A DNA stretch of 44,979 bases from Rhizoclosmatium globosum (taxonomy: Eukaryota; Chytridiomycota; Chytridiomycetes; Chytridiales; Chytriomycetaceae). This document shows positions 35,350-44,979 of this stretch, piece by piece. Location of the stretch: the NCBI GenBank assembly GCA_002104985.1, contig MCGO01000267.1:1-44979 (forward strand), written 5' to 3'. Every line of letters starts with the position of its first letter. Position 1 is the first letter of the stretch. A program made the position numbers and the translations under genes. The notes under the pieces were generated by a model, which saw nothing but the letters and a program-made list of their open reading frames with translations, was not told the origin of the DNA and did not search any database.

Positions 35350-36470
35350 TTAAACTTTAGAAATACGATCTGTCATAGTGACGACTGAGAGCGCAAGATT
35401 ATTTCGGCTGGTTTGTTCGCTAGGCCTTGCCTTCTTTTCTGGAATCTTATTTGGCGTCATAAACCGTTTAAGTTCTTCGTGGTGAATTGCATTGCGAACA
35501 TCAATCCACTGAATGAAGATATTAGTCTATTGCGTCTTTTTCAAAACGCAAAACGTACGAATAATTCCGCGTTCAGAGACATGGTATATATCCAAGTTTG
35601 CGTGACATAAAATAAGCTGCTTAAATAAGGGTCTGTAACGTTCTCGCTTGCATAAAGCATTGCAGAGTTAACTGCAACAATAAGTACTGAACGAATAACA
35701 TTCTCTTGAACAAGGATTAGGGTGAACCTTTGGAATTGAGTGTTGAAGTTTTTCATGTTGAAAGCAATTGCAACAACCGTGCAGAAAATGTCACAAATTA
35801 TATCTGCAGCATTATATCCGAGTCCTGTTGTTGGATTTTGCGTGTAGATACCTGTGAATATGCATGAGTTACTATATTTTTAAGATTCTGCTTTCATACA
35901 GTGGCCTTGAATGGAGTCCCACGTTCCGTAGCTCCATACTATGTGCATATGAATATGATGAGTGAGTAAGTTAGTGGAATGGTTGATCATACCCATATCC
36001 CACGTTGTCCATAAAATGCGATTCAACACAATCAAAACAGATAATGCGAAGACAACGATGTCCCCTTCACTTGTGACGCGTGCCTTATAGAGCATGAAGA
36101 AATCTGGAGGCAGACATTAATCACCCCTTGTGAAAAAATTCAACTGCAAACCAAACACCATGAAAAACAAGTGGGAAGAGAAGTTCAGCAACCGAGTTCC
36201 ACTAGTACATGAGTTCTTTGTTTGAAAAAAGTTTGCTGTAAACAGGCATGTGAAAACAATTCCTGCAAGATTGAAGCTGGAAATAATGCAAGCCACTTTC
36301 CAAAAGTATCTGGATTCTTTAGCCAGAAGTCGAAGGCAAGTGCAAACAAGGCCAATGAGACAGGTCTTGATTGTTAGACCCAATAGCACCCCAATCACAA
36401 CATATTGTGCCGGTGTTATCGCTTCTATAGTTGAGAAGATTGTCGTGTTTGAGTGCGGGGATTTCCACAT
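35350..36470 (-). CDS. Seven-helix membrane protein, tandem copy B, 306 aa
   Basis: Exons: 36470-36152, 36103-35993, 35938-35900, 35851-35559, 35508-35350; 921 nt in phase. Closely related to copy A throughout: IKTCLIGLVCTCLRLLAKES, ARESRYFWK-like loop, DFFMLYKARVTS, VWSYG-WDS, ICDIFCTVVAIAFNMKNFN, RFTLILVQENVIRSVL and VVTMTDRIS near the end. The ATG at 36470 gives an N-terminus matching copy A in length and includes an N-glycosylation-type NTT. An in-frame ATG at 36518 would add 16 residues. It is divergent from the kinase gene at 36584. The ligand or transport function is unknown. Confidence 0.82.
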
Positions 36471-36583
36471 GTTTTTGGAGCAAGACGCCCAGACCCGAAA
36501 AAGCCCCAATAAGGACATTATATTATTCTTTTCTCTTCATTTTCCTTTTCAACCTTAAATTCTTTTCGTTATTGGGACACGTG

Positions 36584-39500
36584 ATGACAAATCCGTTCCG
36601 TGGAGCGCCACCGCTGCAACCAACGCAGCCGAATGCGGGACCCGGGCCACTCCGAGCGAATCCGTTCGTATCTGAGGCGTCGAGTCCGCGGCAGGCGGGA
36701 CACGCAACGGCTGCTCGAAGCCCAGCCCAGGCCAGTGCGCCGCCGCCGCAGCAACCGCAACCGCAATCGCAACCGCAACAGCCGCAAAGCCAAGCAACAG
36801 CCCAATTGCAAGCCCGAGACCAACCGACGGCGCGCGTGCCCTTCGGCTTCCAATGGGACACGCCGGCCCCGAAGCAGCCGATCCAGGAATCACCCGACGT
36901 GCCCCTGCCGCCCTTCCGCATCGGAATGACAATCGACAACGACCGCATTAAGCTGCTCGACTTTGTTGGCCAAGGTGCCCGCCTCTCCCCCCCTTTTACC
37001 CCTCCATCCACGTTGAACTTCAACTCACACTCCTCGAATCCCAGGCTCCTTTGCCCACGTATACCTTGGCTACGACTACTCAACTTCATCGAAATGTGCA
37101 GTAAAGTGTCTGTTGAAGGCAGGCGCGGATCCAAAGAAGATGTCAATGCAGAAGCGGGAAGTGAAGGCTATGGAGGATCTGCACGGCCATCCAAACGTGA
37201 TTGGACTGATTCGAACGGTCGAGTCGTCAGAGTGGTTGCTCATCATCATGGAGTTCTGCCAAATTGGTTGAGTACCCCGTTTCACTCTTCCACGTAGTTG
37301 TTCACACCTCCTATCCAGACTTGTATGAAGCAATTATGCAGAAGGGAGGATTTCCTGACTTTGCCGTCAAAGACGTCTTCAGTCAGCTGTGTGATGGAGT
37401 AATGCATTGCCACTCGAGAGGCTACTATCATCGTGACCTTAAACCTGAGAACGTCCTTCTAGATATTAGTTCTTTGACTGCGAAAATAACAGATTTTGGA
37501 TTGGCGACACGAGATACGTGGTGCTACGAAATGGGATGTGGTTCAACTAGATATATCCCCCTGAGGCATGTGCTACAGCCGACCCAACAAAAGGATATTC
37601 TCCAATCGCCAGTGATGTATGGGCTCTTGGAATTCTTTTGATCAACCTCTTGTTTAGTAAGAACCCGGTATGTTCTTCAACTCTACGTTTAAGGCTTTCT
37701 TAAATCTTTGAACAGTGGTTTGAAGCCACCATGACAGACCCCATTTTAGTATCTATGTTACTTCACGTCCAGATATTCTTCGACATCATTTCAAGATTTC
37801 AGCCGAATTTGATTCAATTCTTCAGCGTGTTTTCAATTTGGATCCATCAAAACGTCTGCCACTCCCCGAATTCAAGCGGCTTGTAAACGCTCTCCCATCG
37901 TTTCTTGAAGAGGATTTGGAAAATACTGTGCCACAGCACATGTCACAAATTGATGAAAACCAGCAAGAAGCTCAGGCTCCACCACAACGAACACATCTTG
38001 ACCATGCAACATTGCCTACTCCTCCTTTACCAAAAACAACAAATAATCCGTTTGGTTCAGGAAAAAATTCATTTGGCTCTGGAAAACACGCTTTTGGATC
38101 TGGAAAGAATACCTTTGGCTCATCAAAGATGCAAGGGCCGTTAGTTGTGTTTGGTTCCATACCTGACTCGAAAGACCCCAAGAATCCATTCAACAGCAAT
38201 CCTCGTGCATCTCCAATGAACTTCACATCGTCAGATATAAACCCATTCTCTTCGGCGAATGCGTTTACATACCAACGAAATGATACCCCTGAACAGGAGG
38301 CAGTGAATCCATTCTTTGCAATTCCTGCTGATGGAAGTTTTGTTTTGCCTGTCTCTCCAACTGCAATTGTTCATGATCCAGCTTCTCAACATCACCCACA
38401 TTGGCCTCAAAATATCCAACCTCCGTCTCCAACCCTTCCGCCAGTTCTTATTCCGATGGCTAGCGAGAATCCTTCGCTTACAACTCTCATCTGGACGGCT
38501 CCGGCTCGTGTAGCTGCACCCGAACTTCCAAACACCCTTACGCTTGGACGAGAAGGAATCGGACGTATCGGAATATCACGTCTAGCCACAGCAAAGCAAA
38601 AACTGTCCTCCAGAAAGGGCGCATTACTCCGACCCACTGCCGCCGGAAACATAGATGAAGACCTCTTGAACCACCACACATTCACACAGACGCACCTTCG
38701 ACCATCCAACGCGTTTGGACTCGCTTTCTTGGGAACCGCGATCGCTGGGTACGTAAATCCAGACGCGGATGAGATTCTCGAAGGAGATGAGCTGGACTAT
38801 GATAGTGATGAGTTGGATGACGATGATGACGGTATTGGGGCGAGTGATTCGAAGCGTCGGACTGCTCCCCCAGATGAGGAGAGTCATTATGAAGTTGTAA
38901 AGGTAGATCGACGTCTGATTCCAGATTTGGAAAAGGGTATTAAGAGAGCTGTTAACCGTGGAATGAAAAAGTTTCGGCCTTTTATGCAATTAGATGCTGA
39001 AGATGGGATGGGAGGTGCTGCTGGGGATGCGGCTGTTGTTGCTAACCTAAAGCTTGGTAAAGGAGTTGCAGGTGAGTTTGCACCATCTTTATTGGATTTT
39101 TCATTTTCCTCAAACTAAGCGTCTTCATGAACCCAGGCACTTTGGGAGCTGTGTCGACTGAAGATTGGAGTGAATTTTCTGCTGCGGATGGAAACCAAGT
39201 TGCTATGCCAGGAAGCTTCGTATTCGGAGCTGAACGAGAACGTCGAAGGTCCGTACCCTTGATCTCTCAGTCAGAGAATCTGTCTCTGTCGTCAGACCTA
39301 CCTCTGTATCATACCCAAACTGTGGATTCCGCGTCTCGAATGCGAGCCGGCAAATCGTCTGAGGATGTCACTGAACATATGACGGTTGAAGACGAAGTTC
39401 GGACCAGTCGTGGGCGAAGGCGACATGAAACAGTTTTGGCTAAAATGTATAACGGTCTTGCTGGTATGAGCATCTTGGGCGGAAGTCGTTCTAAGAGTAT

Positions 39501-40719
39501 GAAACGAGCGGCTGAAGCGAAGGGGAGCAAAGATTCTTTGCCGCTTCATACAATGGAGAATTCGATTCTTCCACCTCCACAACCTCCATTTGCATTTATG
39601 ACAGCCAAAGTTGCTAAGAGCCGCGCTACTGAGCAAGACTTTGAGGAGTTGGTTGTGAATGCAAAGACTACTACGTCTGGATCACTTCCTCGTCATAGAC
39701 ATCGTGTTAAGAACAAATCCAGTTATGACGATGTGAGCAACAGCCAAGGACGGATATCTTCAATAGACACCATTGCTTCTGGATTTTCCCAACCTGCAGT
39801 TAACGATGTGAACGAGAGTGGAAGACTCCCCAACGGCCAGTTCAGTCCCGATAAAATCAGTCCAAATCGGATCAATACATTGACTAGGCCCGTAACTCAT
39901 CTGGGAGATGTGAGTCCAAATCGCCTGACAACAGCTCGTATGACCACCACACCGCTTCCCACATATCCTCAGCAAGACGGTGGAAGATCCCCAGACCAAA
40001 TATCCAACAACAATCCATTCCGACCCATTGCCTCTACCAACAATAATCCATTCCAGAGACCTGCTTCAATGTACCTTCCCCAAACAGCTAACCCCTTCTA
40101 TCCCGACGCAACTCTTCAATTTCAACAATTCCAACAATTCCCACCAGTACATCCACCGCAACCACCGCAGCCACATCCTCGCTATTCGACCCCAAGTGCA
40201 TCAGATATGAGCGTGTTTGTAGGCGGATATAATCAAACACAACAGCAACAATTTTACAACGCATCAATGCTACAGAACCCTCAACAACAATTTGTAAATG
40301 CTCCACCACAAGAATCGCCTTTCAAACCTCTTCATTTTCACCATCAGCAGCCGTTGGAACAACCACACCAACCTTCACTCCAACAACCTCATACACAACA
40401 CCATCACTTACATACACAAGCATCCATGCCCAATATTTCATTTCCCCAGCCTGATTCAGGCACACGGTACGGAGCACGATCAACAACGCCATTTATGGAG
40501 GGAGGATTGCATGATCGACAAGCACCACCACGAACTGCACCCTACAAAGTAGATGATGCAGGGAACGAGAGTGGGGCTGGAGAGGAAGGTTCTGATGAAA
40601 GTGACGAGGAGTCGATTGCAAGACGGGGAGAAGATCGGTATGGGATTGTACGTGGATTTGGGTGGTTGGTGGGCCGTGGTGGAAACAATGTTGAGCGAAG
40701 TGATTCGCATGGTGTTTAG
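36584..40719 (+). CDS. Ran1/Sks1/Ksp1-like Ser/Thr kinase with NPF-rich tail, ~1300 aa
   Basis: Exons: 36584-36974, 37045-37266, 37319-37667, 37716-39071, 39137-40719. The N-terminal ~120 residues are Pro/Gln-rich. The kinase domain (about 122-385) is complete: GQGSFAHVYLG, AVKCLL, EVKAME, DLYEAIMQKGGF, HRDLKPEN near 242, DFGLATRD near 263, then PPEA and SDVWALGILLINLLFSKNPW. The DLYEAI and LINLL--KNPW features fit the fungal Ran1/Sks1/Ksp1 group, which controls nutrient responses and differentiation. Similarity changes frame at a C run (37557-37561) and a T run (37744-37747). Two added bases give 3903 nt exactly, so assembly deletions are likely. The tail holds repeats FGSGKNSFGSGKHAFGSGK, many NPF motifs (NNPFGS, NPFSS, NPFFA, NNPFRP, NNPFQRP, NPFYP), an acidic patch and Gln/His/Pro-rich sequence. 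Confidence 0.85.
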
Positions 40720-41293
40720 AATGTACATGTAGTTTACAAATATAGGTTTATTGAATATTACAGCAATAGAGAACTTTCTGATATCACAGTGAGCGCTGAA
40801 GCGCGCAGTGGGATAAGGAAAGAAAGTGAAGGGGCAATGAAATGTATCTGACTCGGTCATTCGCTATTGGGTAGCTCCAATAACGAATGTGCTTGGAGGA
40901 AGACAACCATAAAGCTCCAGGCGGTTACATGTTTATTCGAAGGTGTTGTAGCCATCCTTTCGATGGAGACGAAAGGCTGGTGTTATCCTTCGGAACTTGA
41001 AGTGTTCTGTTAACGAAAGGCTGGGCTAGGAGATGGGAGAGCCAGAGGGGTGCACCATTCTGACGTCAAAGATTGAGGACAGAGTAGCGACGCTAGGAAG
41101 GGGAGCAGGGGAGAGAGGGTTGGAGTGGGAGGGTTTGGTTGAAGAAAAAGGAGAAGGAAATGCACCTGGAAAATTGTAAAACATGAGCCTGAAAAAGGAC
41201 TACAAGAAAAGTCCCCGAAGTCTTATAAGGAGAATCCAATTATGAGATATGAATGACGTTTATAAGCAATAACTCTACTAATTACAATCAAGT
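40720..41293. other. Noncoding convergent region with hairpins and purine-rich tract
   Basis: 574 bp between the kinase stop and the stop of a wall-protein gene on the other strand, with no believable coding frame. It contains a strong hairpin at 40858-40889, a second perfect 7-bp stem (CCTTTCG 40956-40962, CGAAAGG 40970-40976) and a 12-nt direct repeat ACGAAAGGCTGG (40969-40980 and 41013-41024). A G/A-rich tract follows at about 41090-41165. It could be the two 3' UTRs, an unannotated structured RNA or a decayed small element. It does not match tRNA, 5S or U6 by eye. Confidence 0.4.
40858..40889. repeat. Inverted repeat, 13-bp arms with one mismatch
   Basis: The left arm CATTCGCTATTGG (40858-40870) and right arm CCAATAACGAATG (40877-40889) pair over 12 of 13 positions around a 6-nt loop. 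It lies about 140 bp after the kinase stop codon. Confidence 0.75.
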
Positions 41294-41880
41294 TTAGAAA
41301 AGAGCGAATGAAGCAATAGCAGAAGCAACGAGCGAGAAGCTAGAAATGAAACCGTTGCTCTTAGTAGTTGTAACTGCAGCGGCAGCAGGAGCAGAAGCAG
41401 TGGCTGGAATTGGAGCTGGAGCTGGAACTGGAACTGGAACAGAAGCACCACACTTAGTAGCAGTAGGGTAACCAGCTGATCCAGGGCAGCAATGTTGAAC
41501 CAAGTAACGTAGTTGGTAGAGATAGTCTTGTTGTTCTTATCAAGACCCTGGAAAGTGAAGGTGTATTGGGCAGTAGTGCTTAAATCGGCAGCAGGTGTCC
41601 ATTCATAGCAAGAAGTTGCTGGCCATGGAAGAGTGGCAACAGAGTACAATGTAGTAACGCTGGTGGCAGATCCTACAGAACGATATGATCAATATATAAG
41701 AGGGGAAGGGGTGTTGAAGGGAGACACACCTGTACCAAGGTCTAATCGAACATTGACAATGTCAGCGCTGGCAGTGACGTTGTTGGTCCATGAGAGCGCA
41801 TTGGTTTCTCCAACACCGTAGACGGTTCCTTGAGAGACAAGTGGGTAGACAGCAGCAACGGACTCTGGACCTGCGGACAT
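41294..41880 (-). CDS. Kre9/Knh1-like GPI-type wall protein, copy A
   Basis: Two exons, 41880-41730 and 41672-41294. The domain resembles the fungal Kre9/Knh1 N-terminal family: VAAVYPLVSQGTVYGVGETN, NALSWTNNV and VRLDLGTG, followed after the splice by SCYEWTPAADL and YTFTFQGLDK. Then come a Pro/Val/Ala repeat (PVPVPAPAPIP), an Ala/Thr/Ser stretch and a hydrophobic C-terminus (LVASAIASFALF) typical of a GPI-attachment signal. One frame change, in a G run at 41484-41486 on the plus strand, separates TWFNIAA from the Pro-rich tail; one added base gives 531 nt (176 aa). No signal peptide is visible before ATG 41880, unlike copy B, so either the start is damaged or a short upstream exon was missed. 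Family members act in beta-1,6-glucan/wall assembly in yeast. Confidence 0.65.
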
Positions 41881-42114
41881 TTGGATGACGTTTTTCTTGG
41901 TGCTGACGTGCACGTTAAAATCTTAACCTCCAATTTATGTGCAATTAGGGGGAATTAAAGAAAAAAAGGGCGTTAATTTTTATCGGAATCAGTTATTAAG
42001 GAGGGTTTTCGTGCAGTATGTGCATTCGAAATCGCTTGGAAATCACTTGTCCAATTTACACCTCCAACACCACCACTAAAGTTCTCCCCCAATAACATCA
42101 ACTCTCTGGCCCAA
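41881..42114. promoter_or_regulatory. Divergent intergenic region, wall protein A / pirin
   Basis: 234 bp between divergent starts. It may also conceal the missing signal-peptide codons of wall protein A, but no in-frame ATG followed by a hydrophobic stretch was found on the minus strand. Confidence 0.3.
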
Positions 42115-43005
42115 ATGAGCAGTCTTCGATCAATCATTCGATCCGTGAAACCACGTCCGTTCGCTCCAAACGTCTCACGACTGATTGGACCCAACCACGA
42201 TGGCAAAGTTCTGAAACCTTTCGTCTACCTCGACTACTTCCGCGGGATCATGCCAAAAGAGCCATTTCATTCGACTACCATCCTCATAGTGGCCTTGCCA
42301 CGCTTTCGTACCAAAAGACGTTTCCAATGTCATATACGGACACTGAGGGCAAAGAGGGAGTTCTGCCAGCTCAAGGCCTTGAATGGATGCGTGCTGGGGC
42401 GGAGCATGGCATAAGGCTTCTATTCAGGGTACCGAGGGTACCCTTTCAACTGGATTTCAATTGTGGATCTCCCTTCCTCCTGGCGTTGAAGATGGAGAGT
42501 CCATGTCTCAATTCATTGAGCCTGCCGATGTTCCAGTTGTCGAAAACGTGAAAGTGTTGCTTGGAAAGTATAAGGGCGGTAAAAGCGCGATTGTTGATGG
42601 ATACGCTCAATGCATGACTTGTTTGGATGTTACTGTGGAAAAGGGGACTACTTTCAAATACGTTTTTGAGGAAGGGCAATCGACTGCATGGGCTTTGCCA
42701 TACGAGGGCAAGGAATGCAAAATTAATGGAGAGACTGTCGTATTTGATCATTTGGTCATTTTCGACAAAGTTGGCGAAAGTATTACGGTAACTGCGTCTT
42801 CAGAGGCAGATGTCAAGCTTTTGATTGCATCCACGGTCCCACAGCAAACCGACTTATACACTGGAATGTACTCGGTTCATACTAATAAGGAATCTCTCGA
42901 CAAAGGACAGAAGCGTATTTTGGAGATTGGGAGCGTTTGCTTGCTGAAGGGAAGATTCATGAGCAAGTCAACTTGTTTGGTCCAGTCAAACGAAAGTCAA
43001 CTTAA
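42115..43005 (+). CDS. Pirin-family cupin protein, frame-broken
   Basis: Pirins are bicupin proteins, often iron-binding, that act as transcription cofactors or quercetinase-like enzymes. The start MSSLRSIIRSV leads into VSRLIGPNHDGKVLKPFVYL and LDYFRG. Conserved cupin motifs are HPHSGLATLSY and, across a frame change, EWMRAG-GAWH. The C-terminal half (LSTGFQLWISLPPGVED, VDGYAQ-like loop, VVFDHLVIF) is typical. Frame changes lie near 42270-42280, in a G run at 42396-42399 and near 42906-42911. Adding one base at each gives 894 nt (297 aa) ending at 43003-43005 with LAEGKIHEQVNLFGPVKRKS. Both His of the HPH metal site are present, but the usual Glu two residues after the later His is replaced. 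Either assembly errors or a recent pseudogene; the former is favoured because neighbours show the same damage. Confidence 0.75.
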
Positions 43006-43107
43006 TTCTTCCAATAAATCAAAGTAAATCAATCCTTTAATGACATTCCCAAAATGCATAGCAACTAACAAGAAGAAGAGGTAAAGGAAGTTTGAGGTAT
43101 ACCATAA

Positions 43108-43922
43108 TCAAAGTAAGAAACATCTTGCAACAACAACCAAAATAGCTGTGGAAATTTGTTTGAAACCTGCACTATTTACTTGCTTAGTCCCTGTTGGAAC
43201 AACGACAGTTGTTTGCGGAATAGGAACGATGGTCGTTGGTGCAATGATGCTTGACGTGGTTGCAATCACACCAGCGACAGAAGTTGTAGCAGTAACTGGA
43301 GCTACAATTACAGCAGCGGACGTGGCTGTCGTACTCGTCGTTGGAACGGCTGGACCAGGTCCCTGACTTGGCGGTGGCGCGACTGAATCAGTCGGCGGCA
43401 CAGCCACAGAATCCTTCGGGTCACAAGAACTGGTTGTAGGATAGTTTCCAGCACCAGGAGTTGCAAGGCTAAACCAGGTACAATAGTTTACGCTGATAAC
43501 TTTTCCATCTTTATCCAAGCCTTTGAAAACAATGGTATACTGAGGCTTTGTGAGTTGGCGGTGGGCGTCCATGTGAAGCAAGTCGAAGCTGGGAACGCAA
43601 GAGCTCCGATTGGGTAAAGTTCCTGAACGTTGTTTGCGGAACCTTTTTTGAAGATGGGTGACAAAGGGTGTGAGAAACAAGAACACAATGTCAAATCAAA
43701 CGCACCAGTTCCCAATACAAGAGACAATGAGGCGATGGAAGCAGTAAGTGGATTTGACGCGTTGTTTGTCCAAGAAACTGCGTTCTTTTCCCCAATTCCA
43801 AAGAATGAGTTTTGGGAGACGAGCGGGTACACAGCAGCCACATCCCATGGAGACACGACATCTGCAGCCCAAGCTGACGGGACAGAAGACATGAGGAATA
43901 GAAAGGCGGAAACGAGGTTCAT
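43108..43922 (-). CDS. Kre9/Knh1-like GPI-type wall protein, copy B, ~250 aa
   Basis: Exons 43922-43706 and 43642-43108. The ATG at 43922 starts a clear signal peptide (MNLVSAFLFLMSSVPSAWA). The Kre9/Knh1-like domain reads VAAVYPLVSQNSFFGIGEKN, AVSWTNNAS and LSLVLGTG, then after the splice TCFTWTPTA and QYTIVFKGLDKDGKVI. A long Ser/Thr/Pro/Val-rich stalk and a hydrophobic end (ISTAILVVVARCFLL) fit a GPI-anchored wall protein. A one-base loss is inferred near 43553-43560; adding one base gives 753 nt. It shares splice position and motif order with copy A across the pirin gene, so the pair arose by local duplication. Its stop converges on the pirin stop with about 100 bp between. Confidence 0.75.
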
Positions 43923-44152
43923 TGAAGGAGCTTTGGCGGGTTGCTTTTTTGTGGGATATTTCAGTTGCTGTTCCAGAACCTCTCGTTTCACCGTCACACA
44001 AGAAACAACCACTCAGTCGAACTTCAAACAAGTCCCTAGACAGACTCAAGGGCCACGGTACAATCAAAGTTGGCATTTGCCTAAAACGGTTTTATTTGTT
44101 GGTATCAAATATCAAATTAAATATAGGAAAACAAATTAACATTTCGTACATC

Positions 44153-44979
44153 TTAATTACTCTTCCATTTCTCCAACAGAAGCTGCACAACATTAGCGCT
44201 GGCGACAGTTTCACTCTCCATCGCACTAAATGCCGCCTCAAAACCATTCACCCAATAAACTCCGCCAGTCGCACTTTCATCCAACACAATACTGGGGCCA
44301 TCTTCTCCTTCTATCCATGTATTCAACACAGGATATGCATCCCACTCAAACCGATCCACTCTCACGACTCGAAAATACATTTGGGACAGGAACGCGTCAG
44401 TCGGTTTTGCGCTGCTGAAAATTTTAGTGACGGTAGTATTTGCTCGTCGTTGAATCTGTGCGTGTTCCAATGGAGTTAAAGGCAGAGCCTGCAGACGCAG
44501 TTGTGAGAATTGCTGAAGGAATAGCAGAAGGTTCGGGAGGTTAAAGTACGCGTGATCCAGTGAGCCTGTGACAATTGTGACGTGGAGATGAACGTAGGAG
44601 AATTTGGCTGGTGTTTGTGCCAATGTTGTAAAGTTGATCTGGGTTGCTGTCTGGAAGGATTTCAGAACAAAATGCATAATATCAGTTACCTTACTGTACT
44701 AGGTACTGCGAGGATAACATCGTCAAATACGCCAAGTTCATTTGCGTTGTCGTCAAAACAGTGCATATCCATGTTCCAATCTCCGAACTTCGGATACCCT
44801 GGTTTCAAACTTGACCAAGGTACCCGATTCTCTAATCATACTCTCATACAATAGACTATTTCCTCCCACTATGCTCTCTGTCGGGGTGAATGCCGCCGCC
44901 AAACAAATCAAAGCTCCAACCGCATTCAACTCAACACCCTGTCCATAATTAACTCTCGTAGCTGGCTCGATAAACTCTT
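44153..44979 (-). CDS. Prenylcysteine oxidase/lyase, C-terminal part, cut by window edge
   Basis: FAD thioether oxidase family that degrades prenylcysteines in vacuoles or lysosomes. The N-terminal FAD-binding domain lies beyond the right edge. Visible exons are >44979-44695 and 44650-44153, with a 44-nt intron (GTAAGG donor, TTCCAG acceptor). Family motifs: TRVNYGQGVELNAVGALICL, VGGNSLLYESMI, FDDVILAVPST at the splice, FSYVHLHVTIVTGSLDHAYF and VYWVNGFEAAFSAMESE near the C-terminus. The frame changes once at a run of four A (44755-44758, plus strand); three bases there would restore continuity, so this is probably a one-base insertion. The assignment rests on motif order, not on the FAD site. 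Confidence 0.72.

Noticed and set aside
36523..37146. Minus-strand frames of up to 207 aa, Cys/Gly-rich
   Set aside because: Antisense of the Pro/Gln-rich N-terminus and of intron 1 of the kinase gene; the plus strand encodes an unmistakable kinase.
40790..40815. Resemblance of GCGCAGTGG to the 5' end of U4 snRNA
   Set aside because: Only about nine bases match and the conserved sequence that should follow is absent.
1..44979. CRISPR arrays, insertion sequences, prophage, tRNA or rRNA genes
   Set aside because: No regular spacer repeats, transposase motifs, long terminal repeats, cloverleaf or rRNA-like sequence was seen; the intron-rich genes indicate a eukaryotic nuclear segment.

Overview
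The window is a compact nuclear segment from a fungus. Its genes carry many short GT-AG introns, nearly all 40-70 nt, and include fungal-type families: a Zn2Cys6 transcription factor, Kre9/Knh1-like wall proteins, a Ran1/Ksp1-type kinase and Esf2. Lineage-expanded seven-helix proteins and a huge UPF1-plus-UvrD helicase suggest an early-diverging group such as a chytrid; that placement is inference. No viral, plasmid, transposon or CRISPR sequence was recognised.

Layout. 0-3.4 kb: an unrecognised basic protein and a Zn2Cys6 factor, both minus. 3.5-12.0 kb: one nine-exon gene for a 2698-residue protein with two different SF1 helicase modules and a novel repeat tail. 12.1-14.1 kb: a small unknown gene and a secreted pepsin-like protein that has lost its catalytic motifs, both minus. 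14.3-28.0 kb: two paralogous ~1220-residue TPR-like proteins with a C-terminal CxxC/FPCRHxYV signature. They face each other and enclose an ABCC transporter and the ribosome-biogenesis factor Esf2. 28.2-34.0 kb: a small unknown gene, a predicted membrane-anchored LRR-RhoGEF and a tail-anchored RING protein. 34.1-36.5 kb: a tandem pair of seven-helix membrane proteins with the same exon structure. 36.6-40.7 kb: a Ran1/Sks1/Ksp1-like kinase with a ~900-residue tail rich in NPF motifs. 40.7-41.3 kb: noncoding, with hairpins. 41.3-43.9 kb: two Kre9/Knh1-like GPI-type wall proteins flanking a pirin. 44.15 kb to the end: the C-terminal part of a prenylcysteine oxidase/lyase.

Data quality. Seven of the genes, plus the partial gene at the right edge, are conserved proteins broken by one-base frame changes, mostly losses in homopolymers. 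In each complete gene the number of changes inferred from homology restores a total length divisible by three, so most look like assembly indels, not decayed genes. I annotate them as genes and note every break.

Links between genes. The TF/helicase, protease-like/TPR, small gene/GEF, 7TM/kinase and wall protein/pirin pairs are divergent over 65-235 bp and may share promoters. Cell-surface and signalling functions (7TM pair, RhoGEF, kinase, wall proteins, ABCC pump) are prominent, but nothing shows that they form one pathway.
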